A stretch of DNA of 64,000 nucleotides, from positions 395,894-459,893 of the forward strand of contig PBNE01000006.1 of assembly GCA_002722885.1 (NCBI GenBank), given 5' to 3'. Each line of letters opens with the position of its first letter. Position 1 is the stretch's first letter. The stretch is from Rhodospirillaceae bacterium. Its GTDB lineage: Bacteria > Pseudomonadota > Alphaproteobacteria > SP197. The translations under genes were made by a program, and so were the position numbers. Below are positions 9,618 through 16,999 of the stretch, piece after piece. The notes beneath the pieces are model-generated. The model did not search any database, was not told the DNA's origin, and was given only the letters and a program-made list of their open reading frames with translations.

Positions 9618-9932
9618 ACTAAGGAAAAATAGATCGTTACACATCTGTCGTCTTTGGTGAGCGACAACAAACTTTCGCTGCAGGGCTACCTGCGGCAGTG
9701 CGCTTACCTCGGCATCTCTATGTCGCTGGCTCTGGCCGCTGTCGGCATTGAGAGCAAGGCCGACGCTTCGACCGACCTGGGCGTAGCAGTCCCTGCGACC
9801 GCCATCTCGACTGAAGCCGCCGCCGAAATCGCCAATTTGATCCGCCCGGCGTCCGTCACGGACACCGAGATTGATATCGCCGGGTGGTACGACTGGGGCG
9901 ACTGGGGCGACTGGGGTGATTGGTGGAACTGA
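9618..9932 (+). CDS. Short W-x-D repeat precursor peptide, paralogue of the long precursor, with a damaged N-terminus
   Basis: From codon ATC 9633 onward it aligns with the long precursor: IVTHLSSLV, then [20 protein letters not shown] and an ADA cleavage-like site. The final 15 residues (9885-9929) are five triads W-Y-D, W-G-D three times and W-W-N. Where the paralogue has ATG-ATT-GAG-AAA-AGT, this copy reads ACT-AAG-GAA-AAA-TAG, so the ATG is lost and an in-frame TAG sits at 9630. Usable starts are TTG 9654 or GTG 9657, which would remove about 12 leader residues; CTG 9645 or ATC 9633 (AAGGA seven bases upstream) are non-standard options. It may be expressed weakly or be a decaying duplicate. 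Confidence 0.7.
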
Positions 9933-9937
9933 TCGCC

Positions 9938-9951
9938 GGGTTCTCGAACCC
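9938..9951 (+). repeat. Small hairpin after the short precursor, duplicated after the long one
   Basis: GGGTT-CTCG-AACCC lies five bases after the stop codon. The same position after the long precursor has GGGTT-CCCC-AACCC (10856-10869). The flank from the last codons through this stem is nearly identical in both copies, while the loop differs. Confidence 0.6.
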
Positions 9952-9970
9952 ACAAGTGTGATGACGCTCA

Positions 9971-10007
9971 CGCCCGCCGCGGCTTTACCTGCGGCGGGCG
10001 TAAGTTT
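9971..10007 (+). terminator. Strong hairpin between the two precursor genes
   Basis: A 10-bp perfect GC stem CGCCCGCCGC (9971-9980) / GCGGCGGGCG (9991-10000) with loop GGCTTTACCT, followed by TAAGTTTG. The T-run is weak but the stem is very stable. It probably separates transcription of the short precursor from the long one. The rest of the gap (10008-10235) should carry a promoter for the long precursor; I cannot assign -35/-10 boxes with confidence. Confidence 0.65.
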
Positions 10008-10235
10008 GTCTGCGACCGGACGTGTGACGGGCATGTACGATTTGCAGAAACATGCGCCTTTGACCTTTTCATCTCGTCTTGGCGCGCAGTTTGAACCATA
10101 CTGTGCAACGCAAGTCCGCTTCACGTGCGTTGTCGGGGGCAATCCGAGACGTGAGATAGCGGTGCGGTCTGGTCCCGACTGTCGGAAGACCTTCTGGACC
10201 GCTTCTGGGACGAACAACACCGCAGGGGAAACCCG

Positions 10236-10850
10236 ATGATTGAGAAAAGTATCGTTACCAACCTTTCGGGCCTGGTGAAGGAGAAGAAACTCTCCGTGCC
10301 AGCCTACCTCAAGCAGTGCGCCTATCTCGGGATCTCGCTGTCGATCGCGACGGCTGCCATTGGCATCAACGTCGAGGCTCAGGCCTCCACGGGCGACGGC
10401 AAGATGACCGCCATGACCGCGATCGAGCAGATCGTCACCGCGCACGAAGCCGGCGACATTTCCAGCCTGATCGGCAACCTGGCCCAAGCCGGCAACGAAA
10501 CTGAAATCGCACAGTGGTATGACTGGGTCGACTGGGGTGATTGGGTTGACTGGGGTGACTGGGTCGACTGGGGTGACTGGGTCGATTGGGCTGACTGGGG
10601 TGACTGGGCCGATTGGGGTGACTGGGCCGACTGGGCCGATTGGGGTGACTGGGCCGACTGGGCCGATTGGGGTGACTGGGCCGATTGGGGTGACTGGGCC
10701 GACTGGACCGACTGGGCCGATTGGGGTGATTGGGCCGATTGGGGTGACTGGGTCGACTGGGGTGACTGGGGTGACTGGGTCGACTGGGGCGACTGGGCCG
10801 ACTGGGGCGACTGGGGCGACTGGGGCGACTGGGGCGATTGGTGGAACTGA
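10236..10850 (+). CDS. Giant W-x-D tandem-triad precursor peptide (RiPP substrate candidate)
   Basis: 204 residues. ATG 10236 has AGGGGA six bases upstream. Residues 1-24 are a polar leader; 25-45 are hydrophobic ([19 protein letters not shown]); then VEAQA-S resembles a signal-peptidase site. Residues 52-93 are an ordinary linker. From Trp94 to the end, 111 residues form 37 unbroken triads: W-Y-D, then 35 W-x-D with x = Gly (17), Ala (11), Val (6) or Thr (1), then W-W-N. The core is thus about one-third Trp and one-third Asp. W-x-D/N fits the three-residue motif of cyclophane-forming radical SAM enzymes, and such a maturase lies 153 nt downstream. The long repeat number and the invariant Asp are unlike any precursor I know. 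That it is modified is inference. Confidence 0.88.
   Translation: MIEKSIVTNLSGLVKEKKLSVPAYLKQCAYLGISLSIATAAIGINVEAQASTGDGKMTAMTAIEQIVTAHEAGDISSLIGNLAQAGNETEIAQWYDWVDWGDWVDWGDWVDWGDWVDWADWGDWADWGDWADWADWGDWADWADWGDWADWGDWADWTDWADWGDWADWGDWVDWGDWGDWVDWGDWADWGDWGDWGDWGDWWN
10515..10847 (+). repeat. Nine-base tandem array encoding the W-x-D triads
   Basis: The core is 37 tandem nine-base units (10515-10847). From 10521 they read GAY-TGG-nnn. GAC/GAT and GGT/GGC alternate, so units are diverged at silent sites. Units at 10620-10646 and 10647-10673 are two identical 27-base copies, showing a recent duplication of a three-unit block. The last units use GGC only, like the short precursor, while the middle uses GGT and GCC. 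This pattern fits growth by slippage or unequal exchange under selection for the protein motif. Confidence 0.9.
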
Positions 10851-10855
10851 TCGCC

Positions 10856-10905
10856 GGGTTCCCCAACCCGTGACGAGTTAACGGCCGGCCCCGATGGGGT
10901 CGGCC
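10856..10905 (+). terminator. Two hairpins between the long precursor and the maturase gene
   Basis: The first is GGGTT-CCCC-AACCC (10856-10869), shared with the other precursor. The second is GGCCGGCCCC / GGGGTCGGCC (10883-10892 and 10896-10905) with a three-base loop and one G-T pair. There is no clear T-run, so partial termination or 3'-end protection is more likely than full termination. Such an element would let the precursor be made in excess over the enzyme. Confidence 0.5.
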
Positions 10906-11003
10906 ACCTCGTCCAAGATTTTGATCATGACTGTGTGGTGCGCGGCGATTGGAAGGCCAATTGCGCAACATGATAACTGCGCGCCAAGAGGAGAGAATGA
11001 GCG

Positions 11004-12272
11004 ATGACCAGCCAGACAACGCTTCCCGCGGGTGCCTCACCTGAAGGCAAGCCTTCCAAGCGTCCGCCGCCGCATAGTGTCGGCCCGGTGAGCCTGCTGA
11101 TCCTTCAGCCTACGCCCTTCTGCAATCTCGATTGTGCCTATTGCTATCTTCCCGGCCGGACCAACAAGGCCAAGATGCCGATGGAGACCGTTGAGAAGGC
11201 GCTGGTGCGCACGATGGAATCCGGGCTCGTCGCCAAGAAGTTTTCGATTGTCTGGCACGCCGGCGAACCGCTGGTGATGCCCAAGGATTGGTACCGCGAA
11301 GCCGATGCCCTGGTGCAGAAGCACTGCAAGGATGTAGTGGTCACGCACAACTTCCAGTCCAACGCCGTGCTTGTGAACGACGAGTGGTGCGACATCTTCA
11401 ACGGTATGAACACTCGCATGGGCGTCAGCATCGATGGCCCGGAGCACATTCATGATGCCAACCGCAAGACACGCGGTGGCAAGGGTACCCACAAGTCCGT
11501 CATGAAGGGCGTCGAATGCCTCAATCGCAACGGCGTGCCGTTCCACGTCATCTCCGTGGTGACCAAAGAGTTCCTCTACGACTACGAAGCCGCGCTCGAC
11601 TACTTCGAGTCGCTGAATGGCTCCGGGATGACCAGTGTCGGGTTCAACGTGGAAGAGTTCGAGGGCAACCACGAAGACACCACGATGGACAACGATGTCG
11701 GCACCCGCCATCTGTTCCGCGAGTTCATGCGCGAGTGCTACAGGCGCCATGCGGCCGGACGCCTGAACATCCGCGAAGTCCGTGAGTACGACAAGTTCGT
11801 CCAGAAGGGCGGCACCCGTCCGCGTCTGATGAAAACTCAGCAAACCGCTCCGTTCCGCATCATCACTGTGGGCCATGATGGCGGGTTCTCAACTTTCTCG
11901 CCGGAACTTCACGACATGGATATGGGCGACGGCACGAAGTTCATCTTCGGCAATGTGCACGACAACGCCATCCTCGATGCGTTCGCCAATCCGATGTTCG
12001 CCCGCTACATGGGCGACATCATCGACGGCTACAGCGCATGCAGCAAAACCTGTCAGTTCTTTGATGTCTGCGCCGGTGGTTCCGCGGGCAACAAGTTCTT
12101 CGAACTGGGCACGATGGCCGGGACGGAAACCCTGTTCTGCGACTACCGGGTCAAGGAGACTGTGACTATTCTGCGTGACGAGATGGGTCTTGAGCCGATC
12201 GTCGATGACCATCCTGCGCTGATGCCCAGCGCAGGCGCCGTGGCCGTTGCGCAGGCCGTTAAGGTTCAGTAG
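11004..12272 (+). CDS. grrM: Radical SAM/SPASM peptide maturase, GrrM/OscB-like (three-residue cyclophane-forming group)
   Basis: 422 residues. The radical SAM cluster motif is Cys40-x3-Cys44-x2-Cys47 in LILQPTPFCNLDCAYCYLPG, followed by a TIM-barrel region with the GxxxxG-like HAGEPLV and SIDGPEHIHD. The C-terminal SPASM region has Cys346, Cys350, Cys356 (CSKTCQFFDVC, then AGGSAGNKFFE) and Cys379, ligands for auxiliary iron-sulfur clusters. QPTPFCNLDCAYCYLP is what I recall of GrrM/OscB maturases, which join an aromatic ring to the beta carbon two residues downstream. The two upstream precursors are the natural substrates. ATG 11004 follows AGGAG; an ATG seven bases earlier is out of frame. 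No peptidase or dedicated transporter is adjacent. Confidence 0.9.
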   Translation: MTSQTTLPAGASPEGKPSKRPPPHSVGPVSLLILQPTPFCNLDCAYCYLPGRTNKAKMPMETVEKALVRTMESGLVAKKFSIVWHAGEPLVMPKDWYREADALVQKHCKDVVVTHNFQSNAVLVNDEWCDIFNGMNTRMGVSIDGPEHIHDANRKTRGGKGTHKSVMKGVECLNRNGVPFHVISVVTKEFLYDYEAALDYFESLNGSGMTSVGFNVEEFEGNHEDTTMDNDVGTRHLFREFMRECYRRHAAGRLNIREVREYDKFVQKGGTRPRLMKTQQTAPFRIITVGHDGGFSTFSPELHDMDMGDGTKFIFGNVHDNAILDAFANPMFARYMGDIIDGYSACSKTCQFFDVCAGGSAGNKFFELGTMAGTETLFCDYRVKETVTILRDEMGLEPIVDDHPALMPSAGAVAVAQAVKVQ

Positions 12273-12290
12273 CCGAAGTTTACATTCTCG

Positions 12291-12328
12291 AAAACCCCGC
12301 CCGGTGCCTCTGGCTCGGGTGGGTTTTT
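12291..12328 (+). terminator. Intrinsic terminator after the maturase gene
   Basis: AAAACCCCGCCCG pairs with CGGGTGGGTTTTT through a 12-nt loop (one G-T pair) and ends in a T-run. It closes the peptide-modification operon. Confidence 0.85.
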
Positions 12329-12340
12329 CGTTCTGCCGGG

Positions 12341-12712
12341 CTACCGCAACAGCGGCCAGTGTGAACGGAAGTAGGTGAGGCCTTCGAACATCACACCCTG
12401 ATCCGAGGTCCTGATCAGGGCGGCTTTCTCTGCTGACGTACCCTTCAAGATCCACCAGTACCATTCCGTCAGGATGCCGTCGGTGTCATTGACGATCCTG
12501 CTTGTCATCTCGAAGTGGAAGCGGCCACCAGGTGCTGCAGCCTTTTCGGGCTAGACTGGCATGTAGGCAACTAGTGTATCCTTCGTAACCGGCTCGGGAT
12601 CCGTCGGATCATCGAAGCAGAAATCGTCGGTAATCGAGGCCAGAAGGCGTTCGGAATCCATGTGGTCCCAACCATCGATGTAACGCGCGTGATGCGCTTC
12701 TCGTGGTGTCAT
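12341..12712 (-). pseudogene. SnoaL/NTF2-like protein gene interrupted by an in-frame TAG
   Basis: From ATG 12712 one frame runs 124 codons to a stop at 12341, broken only by TAG at codon 54 (12553-12551). The first part reads REAHHARYIDGWDHMDSERL, typical of the start of SnoaL-like polyketide-cyclase/NTF2-fold proteins. The part after TAG continues coherently (GGRFHFEMTSRIVNDTDGI, then EWYWWILKG). No frameshift is needed. Other genes here, including the maturase, end with TAG, so TAG is a true stop in this genome and the gene is most simply a young nonsense pseudogene. Confidence 0.7.
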
Positions 12713-12826
12713 GGCGGCTCTCAAACTGTCTCCGGTGCGCCATCACAGTGTCGTCGGTCTTTGCGTATGTCCAGCGTCTGGCCGCTTGTTCGTGCTCACG
12801 GAAAGCCTTATGGTCCGCGCCGCCGC

Positions 12827-12903
<77 letters not shown>

Positions 12904-12967
12904 AATTTCACCTTTTCTCGTGTATCCTTCACGTCATAGGCTTCCGTTCCTAGGGAAGGGGGAGCAC

Positions 12968-13855
12968 ATGTCTCGCTACGACAATCTTGTCGCCCGGATG
13001 AACGCGGGCGAATGCGTTCTGATCGACGGTGCAACAGGCACCGAGGTCGAGCGCCGCGGTGTGCCGCAACTCGACAACGCTTGGAACGGCGGCGGTGCGC
13101 TCAGTCACCCCGAAATCGTCCGCCAGATCCATGAAGACTACATCGGTCATGGTGCGGAGATCGTGATCTCCAACACCTTTGCCACCCATCGCCATGCGCT
13201 GCGTGATGCCGGCGTCGACGACCGGTTCGAGGGCTACAATCGCCGCGGCGTCGAACTGGCGATCGAGGCGCGAGAGGCCATGAACAAGCCGGACGTTCTG
13301 GTCGCCGGCGGCATGTCCTACTGGTCGTGGATCGAGAAGCATCCGCCGCTCGATGCGTTGATGGCTGACGCCACCGAGCAGGCCGCGATCATGGCCGATT
13401 CCGGTGCAGACCTCCTGATGCTCGAGATGATGGTCAACATCGACCGCATGCTGGTTCTGCTCGAGGCCGGACAGAAGACCGGGCTGCCCGTCTGGGTCGG
13501 CCTTTCCAGCGAACCCAATGCCGATGGCGCCATGTGTCTTCTGGGCGGCGAGCCGCTGGCCGATGCCGTGAAGGCTCTTCAGGCGCGTGGTGTGCCACTG
13601 CTTAATGTGATGCACACGGAAGTCCGCGATGTCGACGTCTGTCTCGACATTGTCGCCGAACACTGGTCCGGCCTCGTCGGTGTCTACGCCCATACCGGCG
13701 ACTATCACGACGGCACATGGATCTTCGACGGCATCATTTCACCCGGTGACTATGCCGCAGCCGCCCAGGGTTGGCGCAACCGCGGAATCAATCTGATCGG
13801 CGGCTGTTGCGGCATCTGGCCCGAGCACATCGGTGCCATCGCCGAAGCGATCTGA
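12968..13855 (+). CDS. Homocysteine S-methyltransferase family protein lacking the first zinc cysteine
   Basis: 295 residues, a single S-methyltransferase (PF02574-type) barrel. It starts NAGECVLIDGATGTEVERRG and ends with the zinc-binding IGGCCG (Cys280-Cys281). In BHMT, MmuM and MetH the third zinc ligand is a Cys in a G-x-N-C strand; here that strand reads LLNVMHTE (212-219), with Val214 or Met215 where Cys is expected and His216 close by. It may bind zinc differently or act on another methyl donor. ATG 12968 follows AGGGGGAG. It heads a rightward group of catabolic genes; the true substrate is unknown. Confidence 0.8.
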   Translation: MSRYDNLVARMNAGECVLIDGATGTEVERRGVPQLDNAWNGGGALSHPEIVRQIHEDYIGHGAEIVISNTFATHRHALRDAGVDDRFEGYNRRGVELAIEAREAMNKPDVLVAGGMSYWSWIEKHPPLDALMADATEQAAIMADSGADLLMLEMMVNIDRMLVLLEAGQKTGLPVWVGLSSEPNADGAMCLLGGEPLADAVKALQARGVPLLNVMHTEVRDVDVCLDIVAEHWSGLVGVYAHTGDYHDGTWIFDGIISPGDYAAAAQGWRNRGINLIGGCCGIWPEHIGAIAEAI

Positions 13856-13923
13856 ATCTGTGCCGATTGGCGCATCCGGCGACAGGTGGTTAGCATCGCG
13901 CATCCAGCGAGAGGGAGAACACC

Positions 13924-15165
13924 ATGGACTATCGCGACGAGGTCTACTTCAACGCGCAACCCGACAGGGAGGTGGCCTTCTCGGAAGAGGAGTACGCCCA
14001 GCGGCTGACGTGCATTCGCAAGGCGATGGCCAAAGCCGGCATCGACTGTCTGTTTCTCTCTTCGCCCGAGAGCATGTACTACGTCTCCGGCTATCGGTGC
14101 ATGTGGTACCACACCGAAAGCCCGCTCGAATGGACGGCAACGAACGGTATTGCGGTCCATATCGACCACGACAAGTACATTCACTTCGAGACCGAGCGGG
14201 AAGCGGTGCTGACCCGAACCTTCACGGTCGACACCGACACACGCTATTTCCCCAAGAGCAGCTACCGCGACGGCATCGGCTTTGTTGCCGATGAACTCAG
14301 CGCGGAAGGTTGGCTGAAAGGAACGGTCGGACTTGAGATGTCGGCCATGCGACCCAACCGGGCTGTGTCGGACCGGTTCCAGGTGGCGTTCGAATCCGCA
14401 GGGGCGAAGGTGGTCGACGGCAGCCTGATCTTGCGCGACGTGCGCTGGGTCAAGTCACCGGCCGAGATGGAGGTGCTCAAGGAAAGCGCACGCCTGGCTT
14501 CCGTCGGCATGAAGCGCGCCATGGAGGTTCTGCGTCCTGGCGTGATGGAACTTGAGGTCCAGGGCGAGATCACACTTGCCATTGCGAAAGAAGGTGGGGA
14601 ACAACAGGCTCAGATCATGCCTGTTCTGTCGGGCAAGAAGTCATTGGCGACCCATGGCTACACCACACGCCGCAAAATGCAGGCGGGTGATATCGTCTGC
14701 ATCGACGTGTGCGGTGTCCACAATCGCTATCACATGAATGCCGCCCGCACGTTTTCGCTGGGTGAACCTGCTGATGATGTGAAGGATGTCTGCCACCGTG
14801 CATCGAATGTCATGGATATCGTCAAGGATTGCCTCAGGCCGAATCTGCCGATCCGCGAGTTCAACGAGAAGGTGAAGGCGCATTACGACAAAGAGGATCT
14901 TTGGGACAGTCGCGGCTGGATCGGTGGCTACGAGATGGGGATCAGCTTCCCTTCGGACTGGGTCGGCAACTTTGTCTATGACCCGCTATCCGAGAAGAAC
15001 GCCGACTGCGTGTTCGAGCCGGGTACGGCGGTGAATCATGAGATTCAGGTATTTATGCCCCGTCACACCGGTCAGTTCTTCATGATTGAAAGTCTGCTTT
15101 TCGAGGAAGACAAGGTAAGCTTTGCAACGCCCGACATCTCCTACGACCTCATCGTCATCGAATAG
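13924..15165 (+). CDS. M24-fold (creatinase/ectoine-hydrolase-like) hydrolase with altered metal site
   Basis: 413 residues with the two-domain layout of creatinase/prolidase-type M24 proteins: N-terminal creatinase_N domain (about 1-170) and pita-bread domain (about 175-413). Metal-dependent members have Asp, Asp (11 residues on), His, Glu, Glu. Here the pair is Asp261 and Asn272 (IDVCGVHNRYHMN), and the GHG histidine position reads GGYEMG (Glu337). The segment GISFPSDW resembles ectoine hydrolase DoeA-type proteins. It probably cleaves a C-N bond without a two-metal centre, as creatinase does. The substrate is not identifiable. It lies 68 nt after the methyltransferase-like gene. Confidence 0.75.
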   Translation: MDYRDEVYFNAQPDREVAFSEEEYAQRLTCIRKAMAKAGIDCLFLSSPESMYYVSGYRCMWYHTESPLEWTATNGIAVHIDHDKYIHFETEREAVLTRTFTVDTDTRYFPKSSYRDGIGFVADELSAEGWLKGTVGLEMSAMRPNRAVSDRFQVAFESAGAKVVDGSLILRDVRWVKSPAEMEVLKESARLASVGMKRAMEVLRPGVMELEVQGEITLAIAKEGGEQQAQIMPVLSGKKSLATHGYTTRRKMQAGDIVCIDVCGVHNRYHMNAARTFSLGEPADDVKDVCHRASNVMDIVKDCLRPNLPIREFNEKVKAHYDKEDLWDSRGWIGGYEMGISFPSDWVGNFVYDPLSEKNADCVFEPGTAVNHEIQVFMPRHTGQFFMIESLLFEEDKVSFATPDISYDLIVIE

Positions 15166-15514
15166 CCGGTAACGGAATCAACAAAGCCCTCTGCTGGACC
15201 GGCAGGGGGCTTTTTCGTGTTCTGTGGTCTGGTTCTTGCTTGCCACGAACCCAGAAGGCGATTCCGACCATCAGGACCAGCGTAACGCCGACGCCGGCAA
15301 TGATCGGGTCCACGCCACCGATCCAGCTCATGATGTTGCGCACCGCACGTGTGGCGCCACCGACAAGGCTGCCGCCGTCACGCTCGTTGCCGAACAGGAT
15401 CATGGCCACAGCGGCACTGCCCATGATCAGGGTCGTGGCGGCCAGCGTCTTGCGGATCTGCTTCATCATGGGGTTGTTCCAGCCGGTTCTCTCGAGAACG
15501 TCGGTGAATGCCAT
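15155..15514 (-). CDS. Small two-helix membrane protein of unknown function
   Basis: 119 residues. A short amphipathic start (MAFTDVLERTGWNNPMMKQI) is followed by a membrane helix (about 22-41, TLAATTLIMGSAAVAMILF) and a second one (about 69-89, IIAGVGVTLVLMVGIAFWV), then a basic tail. ATG 15514 follows GAAGGGAG. The end overlaps the convergent M24 gene by 11 bp and passes through its terminator, so the last residues may be less conserved. I recognise no family. Confidence 0.6.
   Translation of the reverse strand: MAFTDVLERTGWNNPMMKQIRKTLAATTLIMGSAAVAMILFGNERDGGSLVGGATRAVRNIMSWIGGVDPIIAGVGVTLVLMVGIAFWVRGKQEPDHRTRKSPLPVQQRALLIPLPAIR
15183..15215 (+). terminator. Terminator after the M24 gene
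   Basis: AAAGCCCTCTGC pairs with GCAGGGGGCTTT (one G-T pair) around a TGGACCG loop and is followed by TT, giving a run of five Ts. It lies inside the 3' end of the opposing small membrane-protein gene. Confidence 0.8.
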
Positions 15515-15781
15515 GGTCGTGTCTCCCTTCGGTAGCCCCGCTGCCTCGTTTTGGAGGCCGGTGGCTTTGCGTCCTGACGTCACCGCCGGTTTGTCGTTTC
15601 GGGGAAATGATTGCCCCGTCAAGGGAGAGATAGTGTTTCAATTGTATCAGAGCGAGTGACAGCCCGCACAGTTGCACGGTCTCAGGGCCATTCTTGGCCT
15701 CGGACTGGTGATCGCCATCACCCGCCTTGGCGTCGCCGACGGTAACTCGCTAGGATCGATCGTCACTTTGAGGAGTTGTCG

Positions 15782-16990
15782 ATGGCCATCTGGATCCGGG
15801 GTGGAGAGCTCTATGATGTTGCTGAAGGTCGCTATCGCGCCGGTGATCTGCGTCTTGAGCAGGGTGAGATCGCCGCGATGGGCGACATCGGCAAGCCCTC
15901 GGTGGACGACAGTGTCATCGATGTTGCCGGTGCCTTCCTCTTTCCTGGATTCATCGACTGTCACGTCCATCTCTGTCTCCCGACCGAAGATGGCAATCCC
16001 AACAATCCCTGGGCCGGAAAACTGCCCAGAGAAACGACGATTTATGCCGCTCAATCCGCCGAACGCACACTGATGGGCGGTATCACCACCGCGCGTGATG
16101 TTGGCGGATGGGACTATCACGAGATCGCCGTGCGCAACCTCATCAACAGGGGCTCCCTGAAGGGCCCGCGCCTGTTTTGTGCCGGCAAGCTGCTGTCGGT
16201 CACGACCTCAACGACAGCTTACTGCACCGGCACGTATGACGAGGCGAACGGCCCGAATGCTGTCCATGCGATGGCGCGCAAACAGCTCGCCATTGGGGCT
16301 TATCGGATCAAAGTCATGGCCACCCGAGCGTTGACCAGCACCGAGTACGAGGACGCCCGCGCGATTCAGTTCCAGCTCGAAGAGCTCCAGGCGGCTGTCG
16401 CGATCGCCGAGGAGAACTACAAGCATTGCGCCGCCCATGCCCACGCCTGTGACGGTATCCGGAACGCAGCTTTGGCCGGATGCCGCAGCGTGGAGCACGG
16501 CAGCTTCGGCGATCAGGACACCTATGCTCTGATGGCCGAAAAGGGCACGTTCCTGGTGCCCACGGTCTGTATTCACAGCGCCTTGCTGGCCGACAATCGC
16601 GCCAACGCCGACATCATGCCTCACATCCGGGAACGCTATATCGCCACGGAGGACATTCACCTCAAGAACACCAAACTTGCCATTGAGATCGGTGTGCCGA
16701 TTGCCATGGGAACGGACACAGGCACACCCGGCAACCACCATGGTGACAACATGCAGGAGATCGAGCGCATAGTGACCGGTGCCGAACTCACGCCACAGCG
16801 GGCGATCGAGGTGGCCACCATGGGCGGCGTCCGGCTTCTCCGGAAGGAAGATGTGTTGGGAACGCTCGATGTCGGCAAGTATGCAGACGTGGCCGGGGTT
16901 GCCCGGGATCCCCTGGAAGACATTCACGCCATCCGCGACCCGCGCCTTGTCATCAAGGATGGTGAAACCGCACGCAACGATCTCCACTGA
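15782..16990 (+). CDS. Metal-dependent amidohydrolase (imidazolonepropionase/dipeptidase-like)
   Basis: 402 residues. It has the amidohydrolase HxH pair His61/His63 (FIDCHVHL), a likely carbamylated Lys177 (YRIKVMA), histidines in AAHAHACDG and SVEHGSF, and the catalytic Asp312 (MGTDTG). The N- and C-terminal strands form the usual beta-sandwich (VLGTLDVGKYADVAGV). It resembles the group that holds Xaa-Pro and Xaa-Arg dipeptidases and cyclic-amide hydrolases. ATG 15782 has GAGGAG six bases upstream. The next gene starts 9 nt after its stop, so the two are cotranscribed. Substrate unknown; hydrolysis of an amide or cyclic ureide is inferred. Confidence 0.85.
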   Translation: MAIWIRGGELYDVAEGRYRAGDLRLEQGEIAAMGDIGKPSVDDSVIDVAGAFLFPGFIDCHVHLCLPTEDGNPNNPWAGKLPRETTIYAAQSAERTLMGGITTARDVGGWDYHEIAVRNLINRGSLKGPRLFCAGKLLSVTTSTTAYCTGTYDEANGPNAVHAMARKQLAIGAYRIKVMATRALTSTEYEDARAIQFQLEELQAAVAIAEENYKHCAAHAHACDGIRNAALAGCRSVEHGSFGDQDTYALMAEKGTFLVPTVCIHSALLADNRANADIMPHIRERYIATEDIHLKNTKLAIEIGVPIAMGTDTGTPGNHHGDNMQEIERIVTGAELTPQRAIEVATMGGVRLLRKEDVLGTLDVGKYADVAGVARDPLEDIHAIRDPRLVIKDGETARNDLH

Positions 16991-16999
16991 GATCTGATC

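Noticed and set aside
10515..10847. CRISPR-like regular repeats
   Set aside because: Units are nine bases, contiguous, without spacers, and encode a protein motif in frame.
10435..11040. Long minus-strand frame rich in Ser-Arg-Pro and Ser-His-Pro across the array
   Set aside because: It is the antisense reading of the nine-base repeat and has no start signal or homology; the plus strand carries the coherent leader and core.
12551..12553. TAG as a sense codon in this genome
   Set aside because: The maturase gene and others stop at TAG in normal context and no suppressor or pyrrolysine genes are visible; a nonsense mutation is simpler.
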